From contig CAKSHC010000002.1 in assembly GCA_934456365.1 (NCBI GenBank), forward strand, positions 186,001 to 250,000: a DNA stretch of 64,000 nt. The letters run 5' to 3'. Source of the DNA: an uncultured Eubacteriales bacterium. Lineage in GTDB: Bacteria > Bacillota > Clostridia > Oscillospirales > UMGS1783. Position 1 is the first letter of the stretch, and each line of letters opens with the position of its first letter. A program made the translations under genes and the position numbers. This document shows, piece by piece, positions 7,166-16,217 of the stretch. The notes beneath the pieces are model-generated. The model made no database searches. It was not told the DNA's origin and saw only the letters and a program-made list of their open reading frames with translations.

Positions 7166-8212
7166 ATGAAGAGGAAGATGGGTTTTCTGCTGGCCGCCGT
7201 TTTGCTGACGGCGCTTCTTGCGATGCCGGTCTGCGCGGCGCGGGCGGTTTCCCGGCCCGACGCGGTGGCCTGGCTGCGCGCGCAGGACAACGCCTACTAC
7301 GATCTGGACGGCGCGTACGGCGCGCAGTGCTCGGATTTTACCACGGCCTATATGAACTGGTGTGTGACCGGCGATCCTTACAGCGGTACCTACGGGGTGT
7401 GGAACGCCTGCGATTATCCCGATGTGGCGCGCGAGGATCCGGCCAACTGGATTGTGATCCCCAATCAGGAGGGGCTGGTGCCCGAGCCCGGCGATATTTT
7501 CGTTTCGGTGGGGAACTACCCCACCCTGGGGCACACCGGGGTGATTCTGGAGGCCCGGAGCGCGGATCGGGTTTCGCTGATCGATCAGAACACCCGCTGG
7601 GACGGCGCGCAGAACGCCACTCTTTATGAGGAAATGTGGATGGCCGGGTCTTATGAGGTCACCTACTACATCCGCTACCGCCACCTCACGGCAGACGGCC
7701 ATACCCACACCTACACCGCCTCGGTGCTGCGCCCGGCGACCTGCAGCGAGCCCGGCGAGCGGAAAATGACCTGCACCTGCGGGGATTCCTATACGGAGGA
7801 GATCCCGCCGGCGGCGCATTCCTTTGCCGAAGTCGAGCGGATCGAGCCGACCTGCGAGAAGGAGGGGCGGCTCCGGCTTCGCTGCTCTGTCTGCGGGGCG
7901 GAATCCGAGGAAACGATCCCAGCTGCCGGACATCAGGAAAAGCGGCTTCCCGGGCGCGCGCCGACGGCCACGGAGCCGGGGCTTGGCGACGGGAAGGTTT
8001 GCGCGGCCTGCGGCGCTGTGCTCCAAAAGCAGGAGGAGATTCCGGCGCTCGGCGCAAAGGAACCGGAGCCCGGTGAGCCACAGGCCGCGGCGGATTCTCC
8101 GGGGCCGGGGCCGCTTTTGTGGATTCTGCTTTCGGCGGGCGTTCTGCTTTTGGCGGGAGCGGGCCTTGCAATCTTTCTGATCCTACGAAAAAAGAAAAGC
8201 TCTTCCCGCTGA
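7166..8212 (+). CDS. Secreted, membrane-anchored CHAP-type cysteine peptidase/amidase
   Basis: A 348-residue protein with a signal peptide (MGFLLAAVLLTALLAMPVCA). A CHAP/NlpC-like domain (about residues 28-170) has a candidate catalytic Cys in AQCSDFTTAYMNW and His in GHTGVIL. Cys/His-rich repeats follow (TCTCGDSYTEEIPPAAHSF, CSVCGAESEETIPAAGHQ and a third copy), then a C-terminal membrane helix with the basic tail RKKKSSSR. Probably acts on peptidoglycan at the cell surface. The repeats resemble short modules common in clostridial surface proteins. The stop codon lies within the terminator hairpin. Confidence 0.72.
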   Translation: MKRKMGFLLAAVLLTALLAMPVCAARAVSRPDAVAWLRAQDNAYYDLDGAYGAQCSDFTTAYMNWCVTGDPYSGTYGVWNACDYPDVAREDPANWIVIPNQEGLVPEPGDIFVSVGNYPTLGHTGVILEARSADRVSLIDQNTRWDGAQNATLYEEMWMAGSYEVTYYIRYRHLTADGHTHTYTASVLRPATCSEPGERKMTCTCGDSYTEEIPPAAHSFAEVERIEPTCEKEGRLRLRCSVCGAESEETIPAAGHQEKRLPGRAPTATEPGLGDGKVCAACGAVLQKQEEIPALGAKEPEPGEPQAAADSPGPGPLLWILLSAGVLLLAGAGLAIFLILRKKKSSSR

Positions 8213-8229
8213 GGGAAGAGCTTTTTTCA
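8199..8229. terminator. Bidirectional terminator between CHAP gene and recG
   Basis: GCTCTTCCC / GGGAAGAGC with loop GCTGA, followed by TTTTTT on the plus strand. It overlaps the CHAP stop and abuts the convergent recG stop at 8227. Confidence 0.85.
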
Positions 8230-10236
8230 AAGGTTTGCCGCCTGTTCCGAGGGGGCTGCCGCGTCGCGCAGGCCGCGATGGGCGGGGAGTGAGAGGTCGG
8301 GATCGGCGGCGAGGATGGAATCGGCCGCGGCACGGGCGGCGGTCAGCACGTCCATATCGGTCATCAGGTCGGCGATGGCGAAGCGCACCTCGCCGCTCTG
8401 GCGCTGCCCGAAAAACTCGCCGGGCCCGCGCTGGCGCAAATCTTCGCGGGCGAGGGCGAAGCCGTCGGTCGTTTTCTTCATGGCCGAGAGGCGCTCGTTG
8501 TCTTCCCGGGGACTGATGAGGATGCAGTAGCCGGGCAGCTTTCCGCGCCCCACCCGGCCGCGCAGCTGGTGGAGCTGCGAAAGGCCGAAGCGCTCGGCGT
8601 TTTCCACCACGATCCCCGTGGCCCGTGGCACATCCAGCCCGACCTCGACCACCGTGGTGGCCACGAGCACCGAAAGCTCGCCCCGGTAAAAGCGATCCAG
8701 CACGTCCTGCTTGCGCCGGGCACCCATTTTCCCGTAGAGAATATCGCAGCTCAGGCCGCGCAGCGGGCCCTCGCTCAGCTCCCGGCAGAGCGTTTTCACA
8801 TCCGCGATCTCGCCGGTTTCGCTTTCCTCGGCCTTGGGGCAGACCACATAGGCCTGTTCCCCGGCCAGCACATGCTTTCTCACAAATCCATAGAGCCGTT
8901 CACGCAGCTCGGGGGTGACGACATAGGTTGCAGTCGGCGTTCTCCCCGGAGGCAGCTCGTCGAGCTGTGACACGTCCAGCTCGGCATAGAGGATCAGAGC
9001 CAGGGTGCGCGGGATGGGGGTGGCGCTCATCACCAGCACATGCGCCCCTTCGCCCTTTTGGGAGAGCGCCTGGCGCTGGCGCACGCCGAAGCGGTGCTGC
9101 TCGTCGGTGATGACCAGCCCCAGCCGGGCAAACTCGACCCGTTCGCCGAAGATCGCGTGGGTGCCGATCAAGAGATCGATCTCGCCCGCGGCAAGCTTTT
9201 GCAGAATCTCCCGGCGCTCGGGAGCGTGGGTCGAGCCGGTCAGCAGGGCGCAGCGCACCCCGAAGGGGGCTAAAAAGCGGGTCATGGTGGAAAGATGCTG
9301 CGCGGCCAAAACCTCGGTCGGCGCCATCATGGCCGATTGATAGCCGTTTTGAAATAAGGCATACACGGCGGCGGCGGCGCAGACCGTTTTCCCGCTTCCC
9401 ACATCGCCCTGGATCAGCCGGTTCTGCACCGTGCTTTGCCGATAATCGCTCAGAATTTCCTCGATCACCCGCTTTTGCGCGCCCGTCAGCGGGAAGGGGA
9501 GAGAGCGGAAAAAGGGCTCCATCGGCACGGGCTTTACCCGGACCGGCGTTTGGGCCCGCTCGCCGCGGCGCAGAAGGGAAAGGCGCAGCGAGAAGATCAG
9601 AAGCTCCTCGAAGGCCAGCCGCCGGCGAGCCTGTTCGACCTCCTCCGGGCTTTTGGGCTGATGCAGCATTCGATAGGCCTTGCCGCGAGAGCAAAGGCTT
9701 CGGCGGGCGCAAAGTGCGGGAGGCAAAACCTCGTCAAATTCCGTTAGATCTTCGAGGGCTTTGGCGATCGCCCGGCGCACGGCATATTGGTTCAGTCCGG
9801 CCGTAAGCGGGTAAACGGGCAGGATCTGCCCCTCGCCCCGCACCACGAGCGGATTGACCAGCTCCCGCCGCAGCGGAGAGCCGGTGACTTTTCCGTAGAA
9901 AATCACGGTTTCGCCGGGCTTGAGGGAAAGCGCTGTAAAGCGTGTGTTGAAAAAAACCAGATCAAAAATTCCCGAAGCGTCCCGTGCGGTTGTTTTATAA
10001 ACCTCCATGCCGGGGCGCAGCCGCACTCCGCGCGCGGCGGAAAGCACAGTCCCCCGCAGAGCGGCGACCTGCCCGAGAGGGGCGGCCGCGCAGGGCAGGG
10101 GATCTCTCAGATCCAGATATTCGCGCGGCACCAGCCGCAGAAGATCGCACACCGATTCCACGCCGAGCCTGCGAAAGAGCGCGGCGCGTTTGGGTCCGAC
10201 CGAGGGAACCGCTTCGATTTTGGTCGAGAGGTTCAT
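8227..10236 (-). CDS. recG: ATP-dependent DNA helicase RecG
   Basis: A 669-residue helicase that remodels stalled forks and Holliday junctions. An N-terminal wedge/OB domain (about residues 60-230) is followed by helicase motifs: GDVGSGKTVCAAAA (Walker A), TDEQHRFGVRQRQ (DEQH box), MSATPIPRTLAL, and GRVGRGKLPG in the second RecA-like domain. ATG at 10236 is chosen because the family begins about there; an ATG at 10248 overlaps cysS further. Coding potential upstream of this is a shadow of cysS. Last gene of the cysE-cysS-recG unit. Confidence 0.95.
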   Translation of the reverse strand: MNLSTKIEAVPSVGPKRAALFRRLGVESVCDLLRLVPREYLDLRDPLPCAAAPLGQVAALRGTVLSAARGVRLRPGMEVYKTTARDASGIFDLVFFNTRFTALSLKPGETVIFYGKVTGSPLRRELVNPLVVRGEGQILPVYPLTAGLNQYAVRRAIAKALEDLTEFDEVLPPALCARRSLCSRGKAYRMLHQPKSPEEVEQARRRLAFEELLIFSLRLSLLRRGERAQTPVRVKPVPMEPFFRSLPFPLTGAQKRVIEEILSDYRQSTVQNRLIQGDVGSGKTVCAAAAVYALFQNGYQSAMMAPTEVLAAQHLSTMTRFLAPFGVRCALLTGSTHAPERREILQKLAAGEIDLLIGTHAIFGERVEFARLGLVITDEQHRFGVRQRQALSQKGEGAHVLVMSATPIPRTLALILYAELDVSQLDELPPGRTPTATYVVTPELRERLYGFVRKHVLAGEQAYVVCPKAEESETGEIADVKTLCRELSEGPLRGLSCDILYGKMGARRKQDVLDRFYRGELSVLVATTVVEVGLDVPRATGIVVENAERFGLSQLHQLRGRVGRGKLPGYCILISPREDNERLSAMKKTTDGFALAREDLRQRGPGEFFGQRQSGEVRFAIADLMTDMDVLTAARAAADSILAADPDLSLPAHRGLRDAAAPSEQAANL

Positions 10237-11627
10237 GCCTTGTGCCATTTCACTCCCTGCGGGGTATCCTCCAGCAGGATGCCGCGGGCTTTGAGCTCGT
10301 CGCGGATGCGGTCGGCCTCGGCGAAGTTTTTCGCGCTTCTGGCCTCCTGCCTCTGTGCGACCAGCGCTTCGATCTCGGATTCTTCTTTGGCGTCCATCGC
10401 CTTTTGCAGTACATTCATCGGACGGTCGAGATCCAGCGCCAGCACCTGATCGAAGTCCATCAGGAGGTCGTAGATGGCCTGATTTTTCGCGTCCGAGCGC
10501 ACCAGGCTCCAGGCGATCCCCAGCGCCTTGGGCACATTGAGATCGTCGGCGCAGGCTGCATCGAAGGCGCGGCGGGCCTTTTCGAGCGTTTCCGAATCCA
10601 CGGGGTCGGTGCCGCCCTTGTGGCGGGCCACGGCGGTCTTGAGGTTTTCCAGCGATTTCTGAGCGGACTTCATGGCCTCCCAGGTGAAGTTGATCTTGGA
10701 GCGGTAGTGGGCGTTGAGGCAGAAATAGCGGAAGGAGAGGGGATCGTAGCCCGCCTCCATCAGCTGGGAAACGGTGTAGGTGTTGCCGAGGCTTTTGCTC
10801 ATTTTGCCGCCGTCGACCAGCATGAATTCGCCGTGCATCCACACGTTGACGGCCGGATGCCCCAAAGCGCCCTCCGACTGGGCGATTTCGTTTTCGTGGT
10901 GGATGGGGATATGATCCACCCCGCCGGTGTGGATGTCGAAGCGCTCGCCGAGGTAGCGCAGGCCCATAGCCGAGCACTCGATGTGCCAGCCCGGGAAGCC
11001 CATGCCCCAGGGCGAGGGCCACTGCATGATATGATTGGGCTGAGCCTTTTTCCAAAGGGCGAAGTCGGCGGGGTGGCGCTTTTCGTCGTTGATCTCCACC
11101 CGGGCGCCGGCCTGCTGCTCGTCGAAATTCATCCGGCTGAGCTTCCCGTAGCCGGGGAATTTGGAAATATCGTAGTAGATGCCGTCGGAGGTTTCGTAGC
11201 CGTAGCCCTTCTCGATCAGAGTTTGCACGAAATCGATCATCTGAGGGATATTGTCGGTCGCGCGCGGGATGAATTCCGGCTTTTCGATGTGGAGCCGGTC
11301 CAGATCCTGAAGGAAAACGTCTGTGTAGTAGGCGGCGATCTCCATCGGGTCCTTTTTCTGGGTACGGGCGGCCTTTTCCATTTTATCCTCGCCGTCGTCG
11401 GCGTCCGAGGTCAAGTGGCCGACGTCGGTGATGTTCATGCAGTGGCGCAGCGCGTAGCCGTTGCGGCGGAAGATGCGGCGCAGCTGATCCATGAAGATGT
11501 AGGTGCGCAGGTTGCCGATGTGGGCGTAGTTATACACCGTGGGGCCGCAGGAATACACGCTCACCTCGCCCGGCTTGATCGGCACGAATTCTTCCTTCTG
11601 TCTGGTCAGGGTGTTGTAAACAATCAT
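10233..11627 (-). CDS. cysS: Cysteine-tRNA ligase
   Basis: A 464-residue class I aminoacyl-tRNA synthetase charging tRNA-Cys. It has the HIGH motif variant AHIGN, the zinc-binding Cys and His residues expected of CysRS (SCGPTVYNYAHIGN and WHIECSAM), and the KMSKS loop (GGKMSKSLGN). A GGAGGAG site precedes the ATG. It overlaps cysE by 4 bp and recG by 4 bp, so the three are translationally coupled under the upstream T-box. Confidence 0.97.
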   Translation of the reverse strand: MIVYNTLTRQKEEFVPIKPGEVSVYSCGPTVYNYAHIGNLRTYIFMDQLRRIFRRNGYALRHCMNITDVGHLTSDADDGEDKMEKAARTQKKDPMEIAAYYTDVFLQDLDRLHIEKPEFIPRATDNIPQMIDFVQTLIEKGYGYETSDGIYYDISKFPGYGKLSRMNFDEQQAGARVEINDEKRHPADFALWKKAQPNHIMQWPSPWGMGFPGWHIECSAMGLRYLGERFDIHTGGVDHIPIHHENEIAQSEGALGHPAVNVWMHGEFMLVDGGKMSKSLGNTYTVSQLMEAGYDPLSFRYFCLNAHYRSKINFTWEAMKSAQKSLENLKTAVARHKGGTDPVDSETLEKARRAFDAACADDLNVPKALGIAWSLVRSDAKNQAIYDLLMDFDQVLALDLDRPMNVLQKAMDAKEESEIEALVAQRQEARSAKNFAEADRIRDELKARGILLEDTPQGVKWHKA

Positions 11628-12253
11628 GATTTCTCCTCCTTTTTCTCCAGCTGTGCAATCCGGATCTCGAGGCGGCAGAGCTCCTGGGCCACCGGATCGG
11701 GAATGTGAACCTGGTCGGTGTCGGCGCAGACGCGCACCCCGCCCAAACGCACCACCTTGGCCGGGCTGCCCACCGCGGTGGAATCCGGCGGGATGGGGCT
11801 TAATACCACGGCTCCCGCCGCGATCTTCGAGCCCTCGCCCACGGTAAAGGGGCCCAGCACCTTGGCACCCGCTCCCACCATCACATTGCGCTCCAGCGTG
11901 GGGTGGCGCTTGCCTTTATCCTTGCCGGTGCCGCCCAGCGTGACTCCCTGATAGAGCACGCAGCCCTCGCCGACCTCGGCCGTTTCACCGATGACCACGC
12001 CGCTGCCGTGGTCGATAAACACGCCCGGAGCGATCTTTGCGCCCGGATGGATCTCGATCCCCGTGGCCCGGCGCGCCCTATGCGCTACCCATTCGGCCAG
12101 AAACGGGTGCCCCGATTCCCAGAGCTTATGCGCCCGGCGGTGCCGCCGCAGCGCCTTGACCCCGGCGTAAAAGAAAAACACCTGCGCCTTCGAGCGCGCC
12201 GCCGGGTCGTTCTGCATCGCCGCGGCGATGTCTTTTTTCCAAGCTTCGAACAT
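11624..12253 (-). CDS. cysE: Serine O-acetyltransferase
   Basis: A 209-residue enzyme making O-acetylserine, the carbon skeleton for cysteine. It shows the left-handed beta-helix hexapeptide repeats (IHPGAKIAPGVFIDHGSGVV), the conserved catalytic His region, and GVTLGGTGKDKGKRHP. The start at 12253 (MFEAWKKDI) follows AGGAGAGG; longer frames upstream run into the T-box terminator. It is shorter than the E. coli enzyme, as usual for Firmicutes. Under T-box control with cysS, so both cysteine synthesis and its charging respond to uncharged tRNA-Cys. Confidence 0.92.
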   Translation of the reverse strand: MFEAWKKDIAAAMQNDPAARSKAQVFFFYAGVKALRRHRRAHKLWESGHPFLAEWVAHRARRATGIEIHPGAKIAPGVFIDHGSGVVIGETAEVGEGCVLYQGVTLGGTGKDKGKRHPTLERNVMVGAGAKVLGPFTVGEGSKIAAGAVVLSPIPPDSTAVGSPAKVVRLGGVRVCADTDQVHIPDPVAQELCRLEIRIAQLEKKEEKS

Positions 12254-12261
12254 GCTGCCTC

Positions 12262-12484
12262 TCCTGTCCATAAAAAAACTCCGCGGGAAAAACCCCACGG
12301 AGGCGAAAATCATTCGCGGTCCCACTCCTGTTTGTTGCTCGCTGCGCCGGTATCGGGGCGCTGCCGCCGGGTGCTGCCCGGGCAAGGCCGAAGGCCCACG
12401 GCCGCACAAGAAAAGCCTGCCCGAAGCGCGCTTGCAGCCCATGACGCGCTCTCTCTGCCGGAGTGCCTTTCTATTTTGCCGTTT
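12262..12484 (-). ncRNA. T-box leader (probable Cys specifier)
   Basis: The leader carries a clear T-box core, AGGAGTGGGACCGCG (near 12315-12330; family consensus AGGGTGGNACCGCG), which pairs with the NCCA end of uncharged tRNA. An intrinsic terminator follows (CTCCGTGGG / CCCGCGGAG, then TTTTTTT, about 12268-12300). In the stem I region, an AGAGAG element and GGGCTGCAAGCGC suggest TGC (Cys) as the specifier codon, consistent with the cysE-cysS genes downstream. The exact specifier assignment rests on context, not on a computed fold. Confidence 0.88.
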
Positions 12485-12489
12485 TCTTT

Positions 12490-12518
12490 ATTATAGCAAA
12501 CCGAAGCCTGCTTGGCAA
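12490..12518 (-). promoter_or_regulatory. Promoter of the T-box cysE-cysS-recG unit
   Basis: TTGCCA (12518-12513), a 17-bp spacer, and a perfect TATAAT (12495-12490). It lies just beyond the pgsA stop. Confidence 0.85.
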
Positions 12519-13073
12519 TCACTTTTTTGAAGCGAGATAGCTTCGGATGTAGTGAATTCCGCTTAAAATGCACAAAACGGTGGCCGCCCCCATCAGAACC
12601 TGCGCGATCCAGATCAGGGGGGTGTCGATGAAGAAGAAATAGGCGCCGATGGCGATCATCTGCACAACGGTTTTGCATTTTCCGATCATATCGGCCGCCA
12701 TCACCACCCCCTGCCGCGCCGCCAGCATCCGCAGCGAGGAGATCGAAAACTCCCTCAGAAGCGTGACGGCCAGCGCGATGTACAAAACGGGGAGCCCGCG
12801 GTCGGCGTCGCGATACAGAAAGCCCATCATGGCGAAAACGATCAGAAGCTTATCGGCAATGGGATCGAGGAATTTTCCGAGGTCGGAAACCACGTTGTAT
12901 TTCCGCGCCAGATTTCCGTCCAGGTAGTCGGTGATGCAGGCGATGAGGAAAAGCCCGCCCGGCAGCAGGATCCATAAAACCCGGTTGCCCGGATCCAAAA
13001 CCGATAAAAGCACCAGAACCGCGCAGGACAGCACCGCCCGCGCCGCCGAAAGAATGTTCGGGATCTGTTTCAT
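12519..13073 (-). CDS. pgsA: CDP-diacylglycerol-glycerol-3-phosphate 3-phosphatidyltransferase
   Basis: A 184-residue membrane enzyme of phosphatidylglycerol synthesis. The CDP-alcohol phosphotransferase motif D-G-x2-A-R-x8-G-x3-D-x3-D is intact (DYLDGNLARKY...GKFLDPIADK). Several hydrophobic helices surround it. It overlaps rimO by 4 bp and ends the recA-recX-rimO-pgsA operon. Its stop codon touches the -35 box of the T-box promoter. Confidence 0.92.
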   Translation of the reverse strand: MKQIPNILSAARAVLSCAVLVLLSVLDPGNRVLWILLPGGLFLIACITDYLDGNLARKYNVVSDLGKFLDPIADKLLIVFAMMGFLYRDADRGLPVLYIALAVTLLREFSISSLRMLAARQGVVMAADMIGKCKTVVQMIAIGAYFFFIDTPLIWIAQVLMGAATVLCILSGIHYIRSYLASKK

Positions 13074-14389
13074 TCCAAAGCCTCCCCCACCAAATCATAG
13101 GTCAGCGCGCTTTTGATCTCCACGCGCACAAACTGCCCCGGCAAAACCTCTTCGCGGGACTGGAAAAACACCTTGCCGTCCACGTCCGGCGCGTCGCCCG
13201 CCGTGCGGCCCACATAGCAGTCGCTCTCTTCGTCGAAGCCCTCGCAGAGCACCTCGCACACCTGCCCGACCCGCTCGGCCAAAAGCTCCTCCGACAGGCG
13301 GCTTTGCAGCGACATCAGCGCGTCGAGCCGCGCCTGTTTGACCTCTTCGTCGATCTGCCCGGGCATTTCGGCCGCCTCAGTGCCCTCTTCGGGCGAGTAG
13401 GCGAAGGCGCCCAGCTTGTCAAACCGCATCTCCTTCACGAATTCGCACAGCCGCTCAAACTGCTCGTCGGTTTCTCCGGGAAAGCCCACGATCAGAGTGG
13501 TACGCAGCACAGCCTCCGGCAGCTCGCGGCGCAGCTTTTCGATCAGCTCGCGCAGGGAGGCCTCGTTTCCGGGGCGGCGCATGGCGCGCAGGATCGCCCC
13601 GTCGCAGTGCTGCATGGGGATATCGAAATAAGGCAGGATCTGCGGACGCGCCTTCATGCAGGCGATCAGATCGTCGCCGATGCGCTCGGGATAGCAGTAC
13701 AGGAGCCGGATCCAGTGGAAGGGAAGCTCGCACAGGCGCTCCAGAAGCGGCACCAGCGCGCGCTCGCCCCGGTCGTTTCCGTAGGCGGTGGTGTCCTGCG
13801 CGATCAGGATCAGCTCCTGCACTCCGGCTTCGCTCAGGGCCCTGGCCTGATCGAGCAGATCGTCGATCGGCTGGGAGCGCAGCGGCCCGCGGATCAGCGG
13901 GATCGCGCAGTAGGTGCAGCGGTTGTTGCAGCCCTCGGCGATTTTTAAGTAGGCGGTATAGGAGGGGGTGGAGAGAATGCGGGGGCCGAAGAGGGGAGAA
14001 TCGGTTTCCCCGTCGAAGGCGGCGAACCTGCGCCCGGCCAGCACCTCGTCGGCCGCTTCGGCCACGCGGGCTTCGCTGGTGGTGCCCAAAAACCCGTCGA
14101 CCTCCGGGAATTCTTCGGCGATCTCTTCCCGGTAGCGCTGCGACAGGCAGCCGGTGACCAGAATGCCCTGAATTTTTCCCTGCCGCTTGAGCTCGGCCGC
14201 CGCCAGGATCTGCTCGATCCCCTCGCGCTTGGCCGATTCAATGAAGCCGCAGGTGTTGATGAGCAGAAGATCGGCCTCCTCCGGCTCGGCCACGGGGCAA
14301 AGCCCGTGATCGGCCAGCGCGGCCAGCATGGTTTCGCTGTCCACCAGGTTTTTCGGACAGCCAAGGGAAATCAGTGCGACCTTTTTCAT
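13070..14389 (-). CDS. rimO: Ribosomal protein S12 methylthiotransferase RimO
   Basis: A 439-residue radical-SAM enzyme adding a methylthio group to an Asp of ribosomal protein S12. The N-terminal UPF0004 domain opens with ALISLGCPKNLVDSE and provides three cluster Cys. The radical-SAM core has GCNNRCTYCAIP, and a C-terminal TRAM domain is present. It overlaps recX and pgsA by 4 bp each. RimO is distinguished from MiaB by the short N-terminus and the order next to pgsA. Confidence 0.94.
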   Translation of the reverse strand: MKKVALISLGCPKNLVDSETMLAALADHGLCPVAEPEEADLLLINTCGFIESAKREGIEQILAAAELKRQGKIQGILVTGCLSQRYREEIAEEFPEVDGFLGTTSEARVAEAADEVLAGRRFAAFDGETDSPLFGPRILSTPSYTAYLKIAEGCNNRCTYCAIPLIRGPLRSQPIDDLLDQARALSEAGVQELILIAQDTTAYGNDRGERALVPLLERLCELPFHWIRLLYCYPERIGDDLIACMKARPQILPYFDIPMQHCDGAILRAMRRPGNEASLRELIEKLRRELPEAVLRTTLIVGFPGETDEQFERLCEFVKEMRFDKLGAFAYSPEEGTEAAEMPGQIDEEVKQARLDALMSLQSRLSEELLAERVGQVCEVLCEGFDEESDCYVGRTAGDAPDVDGKVFFQSREEVLPGQFVRVEIKSALTYDLVGEALE

Positions 14390-15012
14390 GAAAATTCCTC
14401 CGCCGGAAAATCCGATACCCGGGCCATCGCTGCCCGGATATCGGAATATGAATATCCTTTTCTCAAATACTTCCCGATCAGCCGTTCCCGCTGCCGGGGA
14501 TCGGCCAACGCTTCGCTTTGACGGGCGAGCATCTCGCTTAACCGGGCGAGCGGATCGTCGTTTTCCTCCTCGAGCAGCTCGCCGATCAGCGCCCGGTCGT
14601 AGCCCTTGAGGGCCATCGCCTCGCGCGCCCGGCGTTCGCCGTAGCCGCGCCCCGAAAGAAGCGATTTCAGAAGCGCTTTTCCGGTGCGCCGGTCGTCCAC
14701 AAAGCCCTGGCTCACACAGTAGCTCACAGCTTCGGCCGCCGCCTCGGGGGAGAGCTTGCGCCGGGTCAGCTTATCGAACAGGGCCTTTTCCGAGCAGTCG
14801 CCATAGCCCAGAAGCTCCACCGCCTTGCGCTTGGCAAAGAGCCGCTCCTGCGCCTCGGCCAAACGGGAGAGGGCGGGCGCGTCGAGCTCGGAGCCGAGAG
14901 AGATCTCCTGCTGGGCCAGAATATCCGGATAAACCGAAAGGGCATACTCGCCGTCCAGATGCAGGTAACAGAGCCCCCGCTTGCCTTCGCGGATGTCGGT
15001 CACCCGGCTCAT
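14386..15012 (-). CDS. recX: Regulatory protein RecX
   Basis: A 208-residue modulator of RecA filament assembly. It consists of RecX-type three-helix repeats: ALFDKLTRRKLSPEAAAEAVSYC, then a second repeat with RGYGERRAREAMALKGYDRAL. It overlaps the recA stop by 4 bp, the standard arrangement for a RecA regulator translated from the same message. The N-terminal 50 residues (VTDIREGKRGLCYLHLDGEY) match the Firmicutes extension. Confidence 0.9.
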   Translation of the reverse strand: MSRVTDIREGKRGLCYLHLDGEYALSVYPDILAQQEISLGSELDAPALSRLAEAQERLFAKRKAVELLGYGDCSEKALFDKLTRRKLSPEAAAEAVSYCVSQGFVDDRRTGKALLKSLLSGRGYGERRAREAMALKGYDRALIGELLEEENDDPLARLSEMLARQSEALADPRQRERLIGKYLRKGYSYSDIRAAMARVSDFPAEEFS

Positions 15013-16136
15013 TCAAAATCATCCGCCGTGAGGATCACGTCGGTTTCGGGCTCAGCCTTGGCCTTGGCCGGAGCTTCCGCCACGGGCGCGGGCTTTTCCG
15101 GAGAGGGCTTGTTTTTGCCCTTGAAAGCGCCCTGCTTTTCCCGCTCGGCCTCCACGGCCGCCATGATCTTCTGCGCGATCTCCTCGGCCAGCGGTTCGTT
15201 ATCCGCCAGGATCTGCTTGAGGTTGTCGCGACCCTGGCCGAGCCGCTCGCCCTGATAGCTGAACCAGCTGCCCGATTTTTCCAGGATATCGTATTTCACG
15301 CCGAGGTCCAGGATTTCGCCTTCGCGCGAAATGCCGGTGCCGAACATGATATCGAATTCCGCCTCGCGGAAGGGAGGCGCCACCTTGTTTTTCACGACCT
15401 TCACCCGCACGTGGTTGCCCACGCCCACGCCGCCGGCCTTGAGCGTTTCCACCCGGCGCACGTCGAGGCGGATGGTGGCGAAGAATTTCAGCGCCCGGCC
15501 GCCCGTCGTGACCTCCGGATTGCCGAACATCACCCCCACCTTCTCGCGAAGCTGGTTGATGAAGATCGCAATGCAGCCGGCGCGCGAAACCGCGCCCGAG
15601 AGCTTGCGCAATGCCTGCGACATCAGGCGCGCATGCAGGCCGACGTGGGCATCGCCCATATCGCCTTCGAGCTCGGCCTTGGGCACAAGGGCCGCCACCG
15701 AGTCGACCACCACGATATCGATCGCGCCCGAGCGCACCAGCTCGTCGGCGATTTCGAGGGCCTGCTCGCCGTCGTCCGGCTGAGAGACCAGGAGCTCGTC
15801 CACATTCACACCCAGATTCTGCGCGTAAACGGGATCCAGGGCATGCTCGGCATCGATAAAGGCCGCCGTGCCGCCCGCTTTCTGCACCTGCGCCACGGCA
15901 TGCAGCGCCACCGTGGTTTTACCGGAAGATTCCGGCCCGTAGATCTCGATGATGCGCCCTTTCGGGTAGCCGCCGCAGCCCAGCGCCATATCCAGCGATA
16001 AGGAGCCCGTCGGCACATGCTCGATGGTCAGAGAGCTCTGCTCCCCGAGCCGCATCACGCTGCCCTTGCCAAACTTCTTTTCAATGGTTCCGATCGCCGT
16101 TTCCAGCGCTTTGCTCCGGTTGTCGTTTTTCTCCAT
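15009..16136 (-). CDS. recA: Recombinase RecA
   Basis: A 375-residue recombinase. It has Walker A GPESSGKTT, the MAW-type region, DNA-binding loop 2 near FINQLREKVGVMFGNPE, and a Lys/Pro/Ala-rich C-terminal tail ending in acidic residues (ILTADDFE). The start at 16136 (MEKNDNRSKALE) fits the family; the frame upstream lies in the promoter region. I did not find a LexA box at the promoter, but clostridial SOS boxes vary. Confidence 0.97.
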   Translation of the reverse strand: MEKNDNRSKALETAIGTIEKKFGKGSVMRLGEQSSLTIEHVPTGSLSLDMALGCGGYPKGRIIEIYGPESSGKTTVALHAVAQVQKAGGTAAFIDAEHALDPVYAQNLGVNVDELLVSQPDDGEQALEIADELVRSGAIDIVVVDSVAALVPKAELEGDMGDAHVGLHARLMSQALRKLSGAVSRAGCIAIFINQLREKVGVMFGNPEVTTGGRALKFFATIRLDVRRVETLKAGGVGVGNHVRVKVVKNKVAPPFREAEFDIMFGTGISREGEILDLGVKYDILEKSGSWFSYQGERLGQGRDNLKQILADNEPLAEEIAQKIMAAVEAEREKQGAFKGKNKPSPEKPAPVAEAPAKAKAEPETDVILTADDFE

Positions 16137-16165
16137 GATTCTTCCCCTTCCGTCATTCTGGAGCC

Positions 16166-16194
16166 AGTATACCATACCGGCCGCGGCTTGACAA
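16166..16194 (-). promoter_or_regulatory. Promoter of the recA operon
   Basis: TTGTCA (16194-16189), a 17-bp spacer, and TATACT (16171-16166). Confidence 0.7.
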
Positions 16195-16217
16195 GAGGGG
16201 AAAATTTGAGTGTCCCG

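Noticed and set aside
4954..7290. Very long minus-strand open frame opposite the ydjGHI-like genes
   Set aside because: Shadow ORF produced by high GC and codon bias; the plus-strand proteins have clear families.
10237..11055. N-terminal extension of recG through an open frame
   Set aside because: The stretch is antisense-free but overlaps cysS in another frame; RecG's family start is at about 10236 and cysS is unambiguous there.
16137..16217. LexA box at the recA promoter
   Set aside because: No convincing palindrome such as CGAAC-N4-GTTCG was seen.
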